A DNA stretch of 64,000 bases from JBFXAF01 sp050184585 (GCA_050184585.1 JBFXAF010000004.1:310001-374000), one strand, 5' to 3'. Shown: positions 33,965 to 43,488, counted from the stretch's first letter. The notes: generated by a model not told the origin, from the sequence alone. A program made the numbers and translations.

Positions 33965-34630
33965 TTACGACGAGCCGCCGGAGCCGCGGATCAGTTCGCC
34001 CATCATGGTCGCACGTTCCCGCGTGTTGCGCGCCGCCTGTTCGTCGCCTGCGATCCGGTCGAAGAATCCGAGCGCATCGACGGCGCGCCGATCCTTCCAG
34101 GCCGCGAGACCAAGGGCCTCCAGCGCGGAATGCCGCAACGCGTTGCTCTCGTGGGTCAGGACTTCGACGCGGGTCGCCACATCCTCGTAGCTGCCGCCGT
34201 CGACCAAAAGATAGCCGGCGCGCAGGCGGGCCATGTCGCGGATCGAACCCGGGATCGACGTGTCCGCCGCGACCGCGTCGAAACCAGCGACCGCGCCTGC
34301 CAGATCGCCCTTGTCGGCGAGCACGGTCGCCGCGCGCAGCCTCGCCAGCAGCGGGTAGGCGCCGTAGCCGTCCTCCTCGAGCGCCTTCAGTGCGGCGAGC
34401 GCCTCGTCAGGCTTGCCGCCATTGGCGAGTTCCAGCGCCTCGGAGAAGGCATCGCCCGACCGATTGGCCCGGCTGGTCGTCCAGTAATCCCACGCGACGT
34501 AACCAGCGGTCGTCAGCACGATCAGCACCGCGAGGCCAATTATGTAAGGTCCATAGCGATCCCACAGCGCCTTCGCCTGATCCTGGCGGAGTTCCTCGTT
34601 GACTTCCCGGATAAAGCTGTCGTCGGACAT
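33965..34630 (-). CDS. YfgM-like tetratricopeptide membrane protein
   Basis: This 221-residue protein has a short cytosolic N-terminus (MSDDSFIREVNEELRQDQAK), one transmembrane helix (IIGLAVLIVLTTAGYVAWDY) and a periplasmic TPR-like domain with repeated Ala/Leu-rich helices. The arrangement matches YfgM, an ancillary component of the SecYEG translocon found beside der in many proteobacteria. Location 7 nt upstream of der on the same strand agrees with this. The start at ATG 34630 is well supported. Function is inferred from family and context. Confidence 0.82.
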   Translation of the reverse strand: MSDDSFIREVNEELRQDQAKALWDRYGPYIIGLAVLIVLTTAGYVAWDYWTTSRANRSGDAFSEALELANGGKPDEALAALKALEEDGYGAYPLLARLRAATVLADKGDLAGAVAGFDAVAADTSIPGSIRDMARLRAGYLLVDGGSYEDVATRVEVLTHESNALRHSALEALGLAAWKDRRAVDALGFFDRIAGDEQAARNTRERATMMGELIRGSGGSS

Positions 34631-34807
34631 CGAAGACCCTGACCGTGAGCCGCGCGACGGCGCGGCGGCTCCTGAACCGAATGAGCCGCCCTTTTAGCGA
34701 AATTTTGGCTAGGCGAAAGGGGCGGCGGCGCAAACCGCGTCTTCCTCGAGTCCCGCGCATCCAATCGACGCCACATTCCGACGTTAACCGGGGCCGCACC
34801 GGTTCGC

Positions 34808-35818
34808 GTGAAAAGCAGGTCGATGTTGGTGGTCAGAGGCGTGAGTATCTTGTTGTCCGCGTTGGCTGCGATGCCGGCAACGGCGCTGGCAGGTGCCCTG
34901 CCGCTCCATCCGCAATACGTGATCGTGTCCTTCGACGGGGCGCACGACGTCGCTCAATGGAAGCGCAGCCGTGCTCTTGCCGAGCGCACCGGCGCCCGCT
35001 TCACCTACTTCCTGTCCTGCGTGTTCCTGGTGACGAAGGCGGACCGCGCGGCCTATGTCGCGCCGGGTCAGGGAACAGGAAAATCCAATGTGGGCTTCGC
35101 CCACGACCGCAGCGAGGTGGCCGCACGCCTGACCGAGATATGGACGGCGCGCCAGGAGGGCCACGAAATGGCCAGCCACGGCTGCGGCCATTTCGACGGC
35201 TCGGCCTGGACCGTAGCGAGCTGGCGGTCCGAATTCGACGCGTTCTCGACAATCATCGGGGACGCATGGTCGCGCTATGGCGACGGCCCGGCGCCAGACG
35301 GCTGGCGCACCTTCGTCAGCGAGGAGATCACCGGCTTCCGCGCCCCCTATCTGGCGACCGGCGCTGGCCTGTTTCGCGCACTTGCCGAGCGCGGGTTCGC
35401 CTATGACGCAAGCGGCGTTTCGAGTGGGCCCGCGACGGCCGAACTGGTGGACGGCGTCGAACGGTTCGCGCTGCCGCAGATTCCGGAAGGGCCGAACCGC
35501 CGCGGGGTGATCGCCATGGACTACAACCTCTTCGTCCGCCACAGCGCCGGTATCGAACGCACAGACGAGGACGGAGCGTTCGAGCGGCGAACCTACGATG
35601 CGTTCACGGCGGCGTTCCGCGAACAGTACGAAGGGGAGCGCATCCCCCTGCAACTCGGTTTCCACTTCACGCTGATGAACGGCGGCGCCTACTGGCGCGC
35701 GCTGGAACGCTTCGCAGGGGAGACCTGCGGCAAGCCACAGGTCGTCTGCACGAGTTACGCCGACTACCTCCGACGCACGACGTCGCACGACCCGAAGGCC
35801 GCCGACGTCGGCGGCTGA
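34808..35818 (+). CDS. Secreted polysaccharide deacetylase family protein
   Basis: The 336-residue product has a signal peptide (VRGVSILLSALAAMPATALA). The NodB/deacetylase fold then follows: VIVSFDGAHD holds the catalytic Asp and a metal ligand, and MASHGCGHFDG carries the His-x4-His-like motif. EITGFRAPYLATGAGLF contains the RAPY motif typical of family 4 carbohydrate esterases. A divergent YfgM gene lies upstream across about 177 bp. Likely acts on envelope or exported polysaccharide; the substrate is not identified. It converges with sbmA with 5 bp between. Confidence 0.85.
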   Translation: MKSRSMLVVRGVSILLSALAAMPATALAGALPLHPQYVIVSFDGAHDVAQWKRSRALAERTGARFTYFLSCVFLVTKADRAAYVAPGQGTGKSNVGFAHDRSEVAARLTEIWTARQEGHEMASHGCGHFDGSAWTVASWRSEFDAFSTIIGDAWSRYGDGPAPDGWRTFVSEEITGFRAPYLATGAGLFRALAERGFAYDASGVSSGPATAELVDGVERFALPQIPEGPNRRGVIAMDYNLFVRHSAGIERTDEDGAFERRTYDAFTAAFREQYEGERIPLQLGFHFTLMNGGAYWRALERFAGETCGKPQVVCTSYADYLRRTTSHDPKAADVGG

Positions 35819-35823
35819 CTGGG

Positions 35824-37101
35824 TCAGGTCTCGGCTACGGCCGCCTCTTCGCCGACAACCTTCTCGCGCTCGAGATACCGCTGATCGATGTCAGGCAGCG
35901 GCTCGCCGAAGATCGTCGCCTCGAATGCGCGCAGGCGCTTGTAGATCGACAGGAGCTCGACGATCGTCGTCCAGGAATTGACCAGATACTGGAATGACGA
36001 GCGCACCTGCCCGAAGGCGTTGAGGATCTGGTTCATTGCGCCGAGCGTTATCTTCCCGGCGACGATGGTCGGGGCCAGCACGATGTAGGGGAATATGTTG
36101 TCGGTCTGCAGGTAGAAGATGCGGGCGACGTTGAAATACATGTAGTGGAAATAGAGCCGGAAATAATTCCTCCGCACGTTGTCGAAGAGTTCCGCGACCG
36201 TCGGGGGATCGGCGCGCGCCGCGTCGTCCTCGCCATAGACGAGTTCCTTGCGGTAGGCCGCCTCGACGCGCTGGTTGCGGAACTCCAGCCCCGGCAGCTT
36301 GATGCCCACCAGCGCGAGGAAAGCGGTGCCGAACAGCGACCAGAAGATGGCGACCACCACCAGCGAGTGGGGGACTTCACCCACGAGAGGCAGTTCGGTC
36401 ACATTGGCCGACAGGCGCAGCAGCACAGGCAGGAAGGCGATGATGGTCATCACGGAATCGATGAGACTGACGCCCAGCGTCTCCGTGATCGTGGCGAAGC
36501 GCATGGTGTCTTCCTGGACACGCTGGGAGGCGCCTTCAATGTGCCGCAGGCGCGGCCAGTTGGCCATGTAGTAGCTGTTCATCGCAGTGCGCCAGCGGAA
36601 CACGTAGTGGCTGACATAGAAGCGCGTGAGGACCGCCACTGCGACGGCGACGAAGGCAATGCCCGCGAAACTCACCAGGAAGCCGTAGAATTCGTCGAGC
36701 GTGACCGGACGCGACTTGGCCAGCGCCGCCTGGATCAGGTCGTAGAACGGGCCGTACCAGTCGTTGATGGCGACCGAGACCTGCACCTGGAAGTATGTAG
36801 CGAACAGGATCAGCGCGGAGCCGAGGATCGACCAGTTCTGCCAGGGATGCGGTGCGACCGTACGCCAGAACAGGTAGAAGGCCGCGACCCCGGCGGCGAA
36901 GTACATGTAGAACCAGATATTCGGCGCGGACCAGAATACCGATACACCGATGATCGGCGGGTCCTCAGGTCCAAGCGGCGGCAGTCCGAACCAGGCTCCT
37001 GCCGCCTCCCCGCCGAAGAACCAGGACAGCACGAGCACAATGCTCCATGCGACCGAGGAGATGAAGAAGAGCTTCGGCTGGGGAAAGAAGGAGACGAACA
37101 C
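35824..37101 (-). CDS. sbmA: SbmA/BacA-like peptide transporter
   Basis: This inner-membrane transporter (425 residues) belongs to the SbmA/BacA family, which imports antimicrobial peptides and some other compounds using the proton gradient. It has about eight hydrophobic segments and no Walker A or B motifs, so it is not a full ABC protein. Recognisable parts are the N-terminal FFPQPKLFFISSVAW, FRWRTAMNSYYMANW, and RNYFRLYFHYMYFNVARIFY. It starts at GTG 37101; the family N-terminus (FxSFFPxPKLFF) supports this start. In Sinorhizobium meliloti BacA is needed for survival in the nodule; whether this organism is symbiotic cannot be told. Confidence 0.93.
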   Translation of the reverse strand: MFVSFFPQPKLFFISSVAWSIVLVLSWFFGGEAAGAWFGLPPLGPEDPPIIGVSVFWSAPNIWFYMYFAAGVAAFYLFWRTVAPHPWQNWSILGSALILFATYFQVQVSVAINDWYGPFYDLIQAALAKSRPVTLDEFYGFLVSFAGIAFVAVAVAVLTRFYVSHYVFRWRTAMNSYYMANWPRLRHIEGASQRVQEDTMRFATITETLGVSLIDSVMTIIAFLPVLLRLSANVTELPLVGEVPHSLVVVAIFWSLFGTAFLALVGIKLPGLEFRNQRVEAAYRKELVYGEDDAARADPPTVAELFDNVRRNYFRLYFHYMYFNVARIFYLQTDNIFPYIVLAPTIVAGKITLGAMNQILNAFGQVRSSFQYLVNSWTTIVELLSIYKRLRAFEATIFGEPLPDIDQRYLEREKVVGEEAAVAET

Positions 37102-37207
37102 CTGGGGAACATCCTTGTTGCGCGAGGGCTGCGCTGGCCGGCCGGCATAAAGTCACAAATCATCGGCAAAGGGAACGCGCGCCGCCAGGCTATTCCTCAC
37201 GCCCCGA

Positions 37208-38368
37208 TCATGGCGTTTTTGGCGTCGTGTCGATCGTCCATGTCATCGCGCAACCAGTCAGCAGCACGACGGCGGCCAGCAGGGACGGGACGACGAAACT
37301 GCCGGTCCACTCGGCGAGATAGCCCCCCGCGAGGGGGCCAATGATCTGGCCGACGCCGAACGCGGCCGTCATCAGCGCAAACGATCTGCGCGGCGCCAGC
37401 GGCGCGAAGAACCGGCCGACCTGGATGCCGACCGCCGTGATCGAAACCATCGTCCCGCCGACGAGCACGGCCGCGATCAGTGGCCCGGCCATGCCCGGCA
37501 AGGCAATGCTCGCCACGACGCCTGCAGCCTGGACGAGGAACGCAATCGAATAGGCCTGCGCCAGACCGATCCGACGGGCGACGGCGATCAGGATGTGAAC
37601 CGATGGCATGGCGGCGACGCCGGCTGCCAGCCAGACGGCCGTTTCGAGCAAGTATCCTCCCTGGTTCGCGCGCACGATTGCGATCAGGAAAGTCGCCGTC
37701 ACCACATAGCCGAAGCCGAACAGCCCGTAGGCGAGGATGATCCGGGTGAGCGCGCGGCTTGGAGGCAGACGCGGCTCGGCCGGCGGCCGGGACGTGAGGG
37801 CCGGTCCCTTCTCGATGAGTCCGAACGACGCCAGAAACACCACGATCGCGAACGCGCCGGCCATGTACCATCCGTCGGCCCAGGGCGCGCCCGAGAGGTA
37901 CAGGCCTCCCGTCATCAGCGCCGAAAGGACGATGCCAAGGCCGACGCCCAGGAAATGCAGGCTCTGCAGACCATGCCGACCGCTGGTGGTCAAACGGGCG
38001 AAGAGGATCGACGACACGAACACGATGACAAAGGCGCTGACGATGCCTGCGGCAAACCGGATAAGCGAGAAGACCGCGACGCTCTCCGTCAGTCCCATCG
38101 CCAGGAGCAGCAGCGCGTTTGCGAGCAGCGACGCGCGCAGGATGATCAGTTCGCGGCCCTGCGCCCAGCTACCGGCCGCCGCGAGCGCGCCGACGAGATA
38201 GCCCACGAAGTTGGCGGACGCGATCAACCCGGCCTGGCCCGCGCCGAGAGGAATCTCCTGCATCATGCCCGGCAGGATCGGAGTGTAGACGAAACGGCCG
38301 ATACCCATCGCCGCCGTCATGGCGAGGGCGCCTCCCAGAGTTGCGCGAACGGAAGAATCGGAGAACAT
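37208..38368 (-). CDS. MFS transporter, YbfB/YjiJ type
   Basis: This is a 386-residue 12-helix major facilitator superfamily protein. ATG 38368 gives the N-terminus MFSDSSVRATLGGALAM running into MGIGRFVYTPILP, which is the family hallmark (GxGRFxYTPxLP) of the YbfB/YjiJ group, and no signal peptide is needed. An upstream in-frame start at 38515 adds a basic tail and overlaps the divergent aminopeptidase gene; it is rejected. The substrate is unknown; sugar or aromatic efflux are only guesses and are not claimed. The promoter lies in the 161-bp divergent gap. Confidence 0.88.
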   Translation of the reverse strand: MFSDSSVRATLGGALAMTAAMGIGRFVYTPILPGMMQEIPLGAGQAGLIASANFVGYLVGALAAAGSWAQGRELIILRASLLANALLLLAMGLTESVAVFSLIRFAAGIVSAFVIVFVSSILFARLTTSGRHGLQSLHFLGVGLGIVLSALMTGGLYLSGAPWADGWYMAGAFAIVVFLASFGLIEKGPALTSRPPAEPRLPPSRALTRIILAYGLFGFGYVVTATFLIAIVRANQGGYLLETAVWLAAGVAAMPSVHILIAVARRIGLAQAYSIAFLVQAAGVVASIALPGMAGPLIAAVLVGGTMVSITAVGIQVGRFFAPLAPRRSFALMTAAFGVGQIIGPLAGGYLAEWTGSFVVPSLLAAVVLLTGCAMTWTIDTTPKTP

Positions 38369-38529
38369 CTGGTTCGACCTAGAATGTCCCCATCGCCTCC
38401 GCAACGGGCCAGTCCAGCCATTCGTAAGGCCAAAACCGAATTTTTTTCGACTGAATGGCGCAGCCTCACGCGACGCCCTATTTCTCCTGCCAAAGACAAT
38501 CCAGGCCGAAGACAATCCAGCGAGTCTCC

Positions 38530-39780
38530 ATGACCTACCCGCAGAACATCCCCGCCGTCGATCCCGTCAAGCTCGACCGTCTCGCCGAAGTCGCCGTCAA
38601 GGTCGGCCTGCGACTCCAGCCCGGCCAGGACCTCCTGCTCACCGCGCCCGTCGCCGCGCTGCCGCTCGTTCGCCGCATCGCCGCCCATGCCTACAAGGCG
38701 GGCGCGGGGCTGGTCACCCCGTTCTTCGCTGACGAGGAACTGACGCTCGCCCGTTATCGCAACGCGCCCGACGAGAGCTTCGACCGCGCCGCCGGCTGGC
38801 TCTACGAGGGGATGGCGAAGGCCTTCTCCGCCAATACTGCGCGGCTCGCGGTTGCGGGCGACAATCCGATGCTGCTCTCGGGGGAGGATCCGACCAAGGT
38901 AGCGCGGGCGAACAAGGCCAACTCGATGGCCTACCAGCCGGCGCTGGAAAAGATCGCCGGCTTCGACATCAACTGGAACATCGTCGCGTACCCGAATCCC
39001 AGCTGGGCGCGCCAGGTATTCCCCGGCGAGGACGAAGACGTCGCCGTCGCCAGGCTCGCGGAGGCGATCTTCGCCGCGTCGCGGGTCGACCGAGACGGCG
39101 CGGTCGCGGCGTGGGACGCACACAATGCCGCGCTTTCGACGCGCACCCAATGGATGAACGCGCATCGCTTCAGCGCCCTCCACTTTTCCGGGCCGGGCAC
39201 CGACCTGACGGTCGGGCTGGCAGACGATCACGAATGGATGGGCGGCGCTTCCAGCGCCAAGAACGGCATCACCTGCAATCCTAACATCCCCACCGAGGAG
39301 GTCTTCACCACGCCGCATGCGCTGCGGGTCGACGGCCATGTGCGCAGCACCAAGCCGCTGTCGCACCAGGGCACGCTGATCACCGACATCGCGGTGCGCT
39401 TCGAGGCGGGCCGCATCGTCGAGGCGAAGGCCACGCGCGGCGAGGAGGTGCTGATCAAGGTGCTCGACACCGACGAGGGCGCGCGCCGCCTGGGCGAAGT
39501 GGCGCTCGTGCCGCACTCCTCGCCGATCTCGAAGAGCGGGCTGCTTTTCTACAACACGCTGTTCGACGAGAATGCCGCCTCCCACATAGCGCTCGGCCAG
39601 TGCTATTCGAAGTGCTTCGTCAACGGTTCGTCGCTGACGCCGGATGAGGTGGCGGCACGCGGCGGCAACAAGAGCCTGATCCACATCGACTGGATGATCG
39701 GCTCGGGCGAAATCGACGTAGACGGCGTCGCGGCGGACGGTTCGCGCACGCCGGTGATGCGCAAGGGCGAGTGGGTCTGA
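38530..39780 (+). CDS. M29 family aminopeptidase (aminopeptidase T/AmpS)
   Basis: This is a cytosolic metal-dependent aminopeptidase of 416 residues. Recognisable parts are RLAEVAVKVGLRLQPGQDLL at the start, NIPTEEVFTTPH (metal ligands Glu in the TEEV motif), HSSPISKSGLLFYNTLFDEN and the C-terminal HIDWMIGSGEIDVDGV, all characteristic of the AmpS/AmpM/PepS family. ATG 38530 is preferred over an upstream in-frame non-ATG start (38455). It is divergent from the YbfB-like MFS gene. Function would be broad peptide turnover. Confidence 0.92.
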   Translation: MTYPQNIPAVDPVKLDRLAEVAVKVGLRLQPGQDLLLTAPVAALPLVRRIAAHAYKAGAGLVTPFFADEELTLARYRNAPDESFDRAAGWLYEGMAKAFSANTARLAVAGDNPMLLSGEDPTKVARANKANSMAYQPALEKIAGFDINWNIVAYPNPSWARQVFPGEDEDVAVARLAEAIFAASRVDRDGAVAAWDAHNAALSTRTQWMNAHRFSALHFSGPGTDLTVGLADDHEWMGGASSAKNGITCNPNIPTEEVFTTPHALRVDGHVRSTKPLSHQGTLITDIAVRFEAGRIVEAKATRGEEVLIKVLDTDEGARRLGEVALVPHSSPISKSGLLFYNTLFDENAASHIALGQCYSKCFVNGSSLTPDEVAARGGNKSLIHIDWMIGSGEIDVDGVAADGSRTPVMRKGEWV

Positions 39781-39822
39781 GCACCTTGGACGGCCGGCGG
39801 ACAGCCGTCGTCCGACGGGCGA

Positions 39823-40173
39823 TTATTTCGCCAACGCGCTCGCATAGGCGTCGGCCTTGAAGCCGAACAGCAGCCTGTTGCCGGTGTCCAGAACCGGCCG
39901 CTTGATCAGGTTGGTCTCGGCAAGGATCATCGCCTTCGCCTTGTTGCGATCGATGCCTTCCTTGCGGCTATCCGGCAGTTCCTTGAAGGTCGTGGAGTTG
40001 CGGTTGAAGACCGTCTCCCATCCCGCCCGCTCGAACCAGCCGTCGACGATCTTTGGGTCCAGCTTTTCGACGCGATAGTCGAAGAAGTCGTGGGCGACAC
40101 CATGGGCATCCAGCCACTTGCGGGCGTTCCTGACCATGTCGCAGCTCTTGAAGCCATAGAGGGTGACGGGCAT
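39823..40173 (-). CDS. ArsC/Spx-family thioredoxin-fold protein
   Basis: The 116-residue protein begins MPVTLYGFKSCDMVRNARKW, with the CxxM version of the thioredoxin-fold active site typical of the YffB/ArsC-like group (Cys in KSCDM). ETVFNRNSTTFKEL and LIKRPVL follow, both seen in arsenate reductase relatives. It lacks the other catalytic Cys residues of true arsenate reductase, so a YffB-type glutathione-linked role is more likely. ATG 40173 is chosen over an upstream in-frame start that would overlap the VOC gene. It converges with the aminopeptidase gene. Confidence 0.85.
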   Translation of the reverse strand: MPVTLYGFKSCDMVRNARKWLDAHGVAHDFFDYRVEKLDPKIVDGWFERAGWETVFNRNSTTFKELPDSRKEGIDRNKAKAMILAETNLIKRPVLDTGNRLLFGFKADAYASALAK

Positions 40174-40276
40174 CGGAGGCTCCTGACAGATCCTGGATAA
40201 GCGGCACTGTATGAACGCTTCGGAACGGTCTGGCCAGCCGGACATTCTTACCGAAGCAGGCCGAGGAGCCCGGATC

Positions 40277-40696
40277 ATGGAACTGCATCGCGGACGACTG
40301 ATCGATCACATCCAGCTCGTCGTCAGGGACCTCGGGGCGAGCCGGCGTTTCTACGAAGCGGTGATGAAGCCGCTGGGCATTCCGCTTGGTGGTGAAATGG
40401 ACGGCTTCTTCTTCTACGACGAGCTTGGCATTACAAGCGCCGACAGCGAGGCGGCCGACGGCAAGCTCACCGGACGGACGCACATCGCCTTCCAGGCCAG
40501 GGACCGCGCCACCGTCGACGCCTTTCACGAGGCCGGCCTCAAGGCCGGCGGCCGGGACAACGGCCCGCCGGGCGAACGTCCCTACCACCCCGGCTACTAC
40601 GCGGCGTTCCTGCTCGACCCCGACGGCAACAACATCGAGGCGGTCTTCCATGGGAAGGCCGAGCGCAGTGCAGCGTCGGTGAAGATCAGCTTCTGA
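40277..40696 (+). CDS. VOC (glyoxalase/bleomycin-resistance) family protein
   Basis: This 139-residue protein has the vicinal-oxygen-chelate fold: HIQLVVRDLGASRRFYEAVM in the first beta-alpha-beta-beta module and HIAFQARDRATVDAFHEAGL and LDPDGNNIEAVFHG in the second, the last carrying the expected metal-ligand Glu. The function within VOC (dioxygenase, lyase or resistance protein) cannot be told. ATG 40277 has GAGGAG about 8 nt upstream, better than the in-frame start at 40211. It is divergent from the ArsC-like gene and converges with guaA after 4 bp. Confidence 0.88.
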   Translation: MELHRGRLIDHIQLVVRDLGASRRFYEAVMKPLGIPLGGEMDGFFFYDELGITSADSEAADGKLTGRTHIAFQARDRATVDAFHEAGLKAGGRDNGPPGERPYHPGYYAAFLLDPDGNNIEAVFHGKAERSAASVKISF

Positions 40697-40700
40697 GCGC

Positions 40701-42275
40701 TCATTCCCACTCGATGGTTCCCGGCGGCTTGGAGGTCACGTCGTAGACCACCCGGTTGATGCCGCGTACCTCGTTGATGATGCGGGTGGCGGTGCTGCCG
40801 AGGAAGGCCATGTCGTAGGGGTAGAAGTCGGCGGTCATGCCGTCGACCGAGGTGACGGCGCGCAACGCACAGACGAAGTCGTAGGTGCGGTGGTCGCCCA
40901 TGACTCCCACGGTCTGGACTGGCAGCAGAACCGCAAAGGCCTGCCAGATTTTGTCGTAGAGGCCGGCCTTGCGGATCTCGTCGAGATAGATCGCGTCGGC
41001 CTTGCGTAGGATGTCCAGCTTCTCGCGAGTGACGCCTCCTGGGCAGCGGATGGCCAGACCCGGACCGGGAAACGGATGCCGGCCGACGAAACTCTCCGGC
41101 AGGCCGAGTTCGCGCCCCAGCGCCCTCACCTCGTCCTTGAAGAGTTCGCGCAGCGGCTCGACCAGCTTCATCCGCATGCGGTCGGGCAACCCGCCGACAT
41201 TGTGGTGCGACTTGATGGTGACCGACGGGCCGCCGGAGAAGGAGACGCTCTCGATCACGTCGGGGTAGAGCGTGCCCTGGGCGAGGAAGGCCGGAGCGCC
41301 CTTCCCGTCCTCGGCGATCTTCCTTGCCTCGGCCTCGAACACGTCGATGAACAGGCGACCGATCGTCTTGCGCTTGACTTCGGGGTCGGAGACGCCGGCA
41401 AGCTCGCCGAGAAACAGTTCCGACGCGTCCACATGCACCAGGGGGATGTTGTAGTGGTCGCGGAACATGGTGACGACCTGGTCGGCCTCGCCCTGGCGCA
41501 TCAGCCCATGGTCGACGAATACGCAGGCGAGCTGGTCGCCGACCGCCTCGTGGATGAGGACCGCCGCGACCGACGAATCGACGCCGCCCGAAAGGCCGCA
41601 GAGCACCCTCTCGCTGCCGACCTGATCCCTGATCTTCTGGATCATGGCCGCACGATAGGCCGACATCGTCCAGTCGGATTTCAGCCCGACGATACGGTGG
41701 ACGAAGTTGGACAGGAGCCGGGCGCCATCAGGGGTGTGGACCACCTCCGGATGGAACATCGTGGTGTAGTACCGGCGCGCCTCGTCCACCGCGATGGCGA
41801 AGGGCGCGTTCTCCGACGTCGCGACCACCTCGAAACCGTCCGGAAGCTTGGTCACCCGGTCGCCGTGGCTCATCCACACCGGGTAGCGGTTGCCGACTGT
41901 CCAGAAGCCGTCGAACAGCGGACTTGCCTTCCGGATATCGATCTCGGCGCGGCCGAACTCGGCGGCGTGTCCGCCCTCGACCTCACCGCCAAGCTGGGTA
42001 CAGAGCGTCTGCTGGCCGTAGCATATCGCAAGGATTGGCACGCCCGCGTCGAACACTGCCTGCGGCGCGCGTGGACTGCCAGATTCCGTCACCGATGCTG
42101 GGCCGCCGGAAAAGATGACGCCTTTGGGATTCAGCCGCGCGAAGGCATCGGCCGCGTTCTGAAAAGGCACGATCTCGGAGTAGACGCCGGCCTCGCGCAC
42201 CCGCCTCGCGATCAGCTGGGTGACCTGGCTGCCGAAGTCGATGATGAGGATGCTGTCGGGATGAGCGGTCGCCAT
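40701..42275 (-). CDS. guaA: GMP synthase (glutamine-hydrolysing)
   Basis: GuaA converts XMP to GMP using glutamine and ATP. The 524-residue protein has the class I glutaminase domain first, with nucleophile Cys85 in ILAICYGQQTLC and a downstream TMFHPEVVHTPDG holding the His-Glu pair. The ATP-pyrophosphatase domain follows with the PP-loop LSGGVDSSVAAVL, and the C-terminal dimerisation domain ends in KPPGTIEWE. ATG 42275 gives the usual N-terminus (ILIIDFGSQVTQLIARRVRE). A 161-bp gap upstream should hold its promoter. guaB is also in the window but about 7 kb away. Confidence 0.98.
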   Translation of the reverse strand: MATAHPDSILIIDFGSQVTQLIARRVREAGVYSEIVPFQNAADAFARLNPKGVIFSGGPASVTESGSPRAPQAVFDAGVPILAICYGQQTLCTQLGGEVEGGHAAEFGRAEIDIRKASPLFDGFWTVGNRYPVWMSHGDRVTKLPDGFEVVATSENAPFAIAVDEARRYYTTMFHPEVVHTPDGARLLSNFVHRIVGLKSDWTMSAYRAAMIQKIRDQVGSERVLCGLSGGVDSSVAAVLIHEAVGDQLACVFVDHGLMRQGEADQVVTMFRDHYNIPLVHVDASELFLGELAGVSDPEVKRKTIGRLFIDVFEAEARKIAEDGKGAPAFLAQGTLYPDVIESVSFSGGPSVTIKSHHNVGGLPDRMRMKLVEPLRELFKDEVRALGRELGLPESFVGRHPFPGPGLAIRCPGGVTREKLDILRKADAIYLDEIRKAGLYDKIWQAFAVLLPVQTVGVMGDHRTYDFVCALRAVTSVDGMTADFYPYDMAFLGSTATRIINEVRGINRVVYDVTSKPPGTIEWE

Positions 42276-42436
42276 TGCGAGCCCTTAGGCGAGTCTCGTT
42301 GCGGCAGCAAGGCAGGTGGATCGCGCCAGATTCCTGCTGTCGTCACCGAGACCACGCATCGCCGGTTGAGCCTCGCGGGCGCAGGTCGCCTCATCCCCTC
42401 CCAGAGGGTTCGGTCAGCGAGAGGCGACAGGGAGTC

Positions 42437-42895
42437 TCACCCCTCCATTCCCTCACGGCCCTGGACCGTCATCATGGTGCCCGTCATCGTCGCGATCAGC
42501 TTGGCCTCGCCATCGCTGGCGAAGGCATAGGCCTGGCCGTCGGCAACGATGATCGTGCGGCCCGGCTTGGTCACCGAGCCCCGGAACAGGAAGCGCTCGC
42601 CCCGGCCGGGCGCGAGCAGGTTGACCTTGAACTCTATGGTGAGCACGGCCGCGCCCACCGGCATCAGCGAGAACGCCGCGTAGCCGCAGGCTGAATCCAG
42701 AGCGGTGGAGAGAATTCCCGCGTGGAGAAAGCCGTGCTGTTGGGTGAGCCCCTGCGAGTGCGGCATCTCGATCTCGACCGTACCAGGCCGGACGAGCGTC
42801 AACTCGGCGCCTATGGTCGTCATCGCCGCCTGTCGCGCAAACGAGGTTCGCACGCGCTCCTCATAGTCGGCATCCGGGGCCATCACGGTGGCCAT
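42437..42895 (-). CDS. PaaI-family acyl-CoA thioesterase
   Basis: This is a hotdog-fold thioesterase of 152 residues. The central motif QQHGFLHAGILSTALDSACGYAA carries the His-Gly and Asp catalytic elements of the PaaI/YbgC clade, followed by the long beta strand VLTIEFKVNLLAPGRG. Such enzymes clear aryl- or acyl-CoA esters. ATG 42895 has GAGGA about 8 nt upstream. Its neighbours give no clue to the substrate. Confidence 0.88.
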   Translation of the reverse strand: MATVMAPDADYEERVRTSFARQAAMTTIGAELTLVRPGTVEIEMPHSQGLTQQHGFLHAGILSTALDSACGYAAFSLMPVGAAVLTIEFKVNLLAPGRGERFLFRGSVTKPGRTIIVADGQAYAFASDGEAKLIATMTGTMMTVQGREGMEG

Positions 42896-42970
42896 GGCGA
42901 AATCCTCGTTCCGACCGCTTATGACAAAGGTGGGCGAGGCGCGCAACTGCGATGCTGCGCTGCAATAGGA

Positions 42971-43426
42971 TCAGTTGAGTGAGAGGATCGCGGCGTTGAG
43001 GACGGCGGCAAAGGCGACCCATGCCCCGTAAGGCAGAAACAGGAGGGCCGCGCTCCGCTCGGCCCGCCAGGAAACGACCACGAATGCAATGATCGACGCG
43101 AGCATCGCGAGCGCAACGAGGAGCGCGGCGCCGATCTGGTGCATGCCGAAGAACACCGGCGACCAGGCGAAGTTGAAAAGGAGTTGCGCGATCCACGCGC
43201 GCTTCGCCGCGGCGTGATCACCGCCGGCGCTCCAGACGCGCCAGCCGGCCACGGCGATGAAGATGTAGAGCAGCGTCCAGACCGGCCCGAAAAGCCAGTC
43301 GGGAGGATTGAAGTCCGGCTTGGCGAGGCCGTCGTACCAGCCGTCGGGCGTGAACGAGAGGCCGATCAGCGAGCCGCCACCGACGCAAAGGAGGAGAAGG
43401 GAGAGTAGAAGCAGTGGCCGTTTCAT
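42971..43426 (-). CDS. tspO: TspO/MBR family protein
   Basis: TspO is a five-helix outer- or inner-membrane protein that binds porphyrins and modulates tetrapyrrole or stress responses. The 151-residue product shows DGWYDGLAKPDFNPPDWLFG and PVWTLLYIFIAVAGWRVW, then FNFAWSPVFFG and the C-terminal Trp/Ala-rich helices of the family. ATG 43426 starts the first transmembrane helix; the longer in-frame start (43492) would overlap the methyltransferase gene and is rejected. It lies between the PaaI-like and RsmB-like genes, all on the minus strand, but spacing does not force an operon. Confidence 0.92.
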   Translation of the reverse strand: MKRPLLLLSLLLLCVGGGSLIGLSFTPDGWYDGLAKPDFNPPDWLFGPVWTLLYIFIAVAGWRVWSAGGDHAAAKRAWIAQLLFNFAWSPVFFGMHQIGAALLVALAMLASIIAFVVVSWRAERSAALLFLPYGAWVAFAAVLNAAILSLN

Positions 43427-43488
43427 GAGCGTGATCCTCGAAGACGCCGTACAACGCGCCAAGCCTGCGCCGGTTCGCGCGGGGAACG

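Noticed and set aside
42276..42436. Riboswitch or leader in the gap upstream of guaA.
   Set aside because: No recognisable purine-riboswitch core or other known leader pattern is seen in the 161-bp gap.
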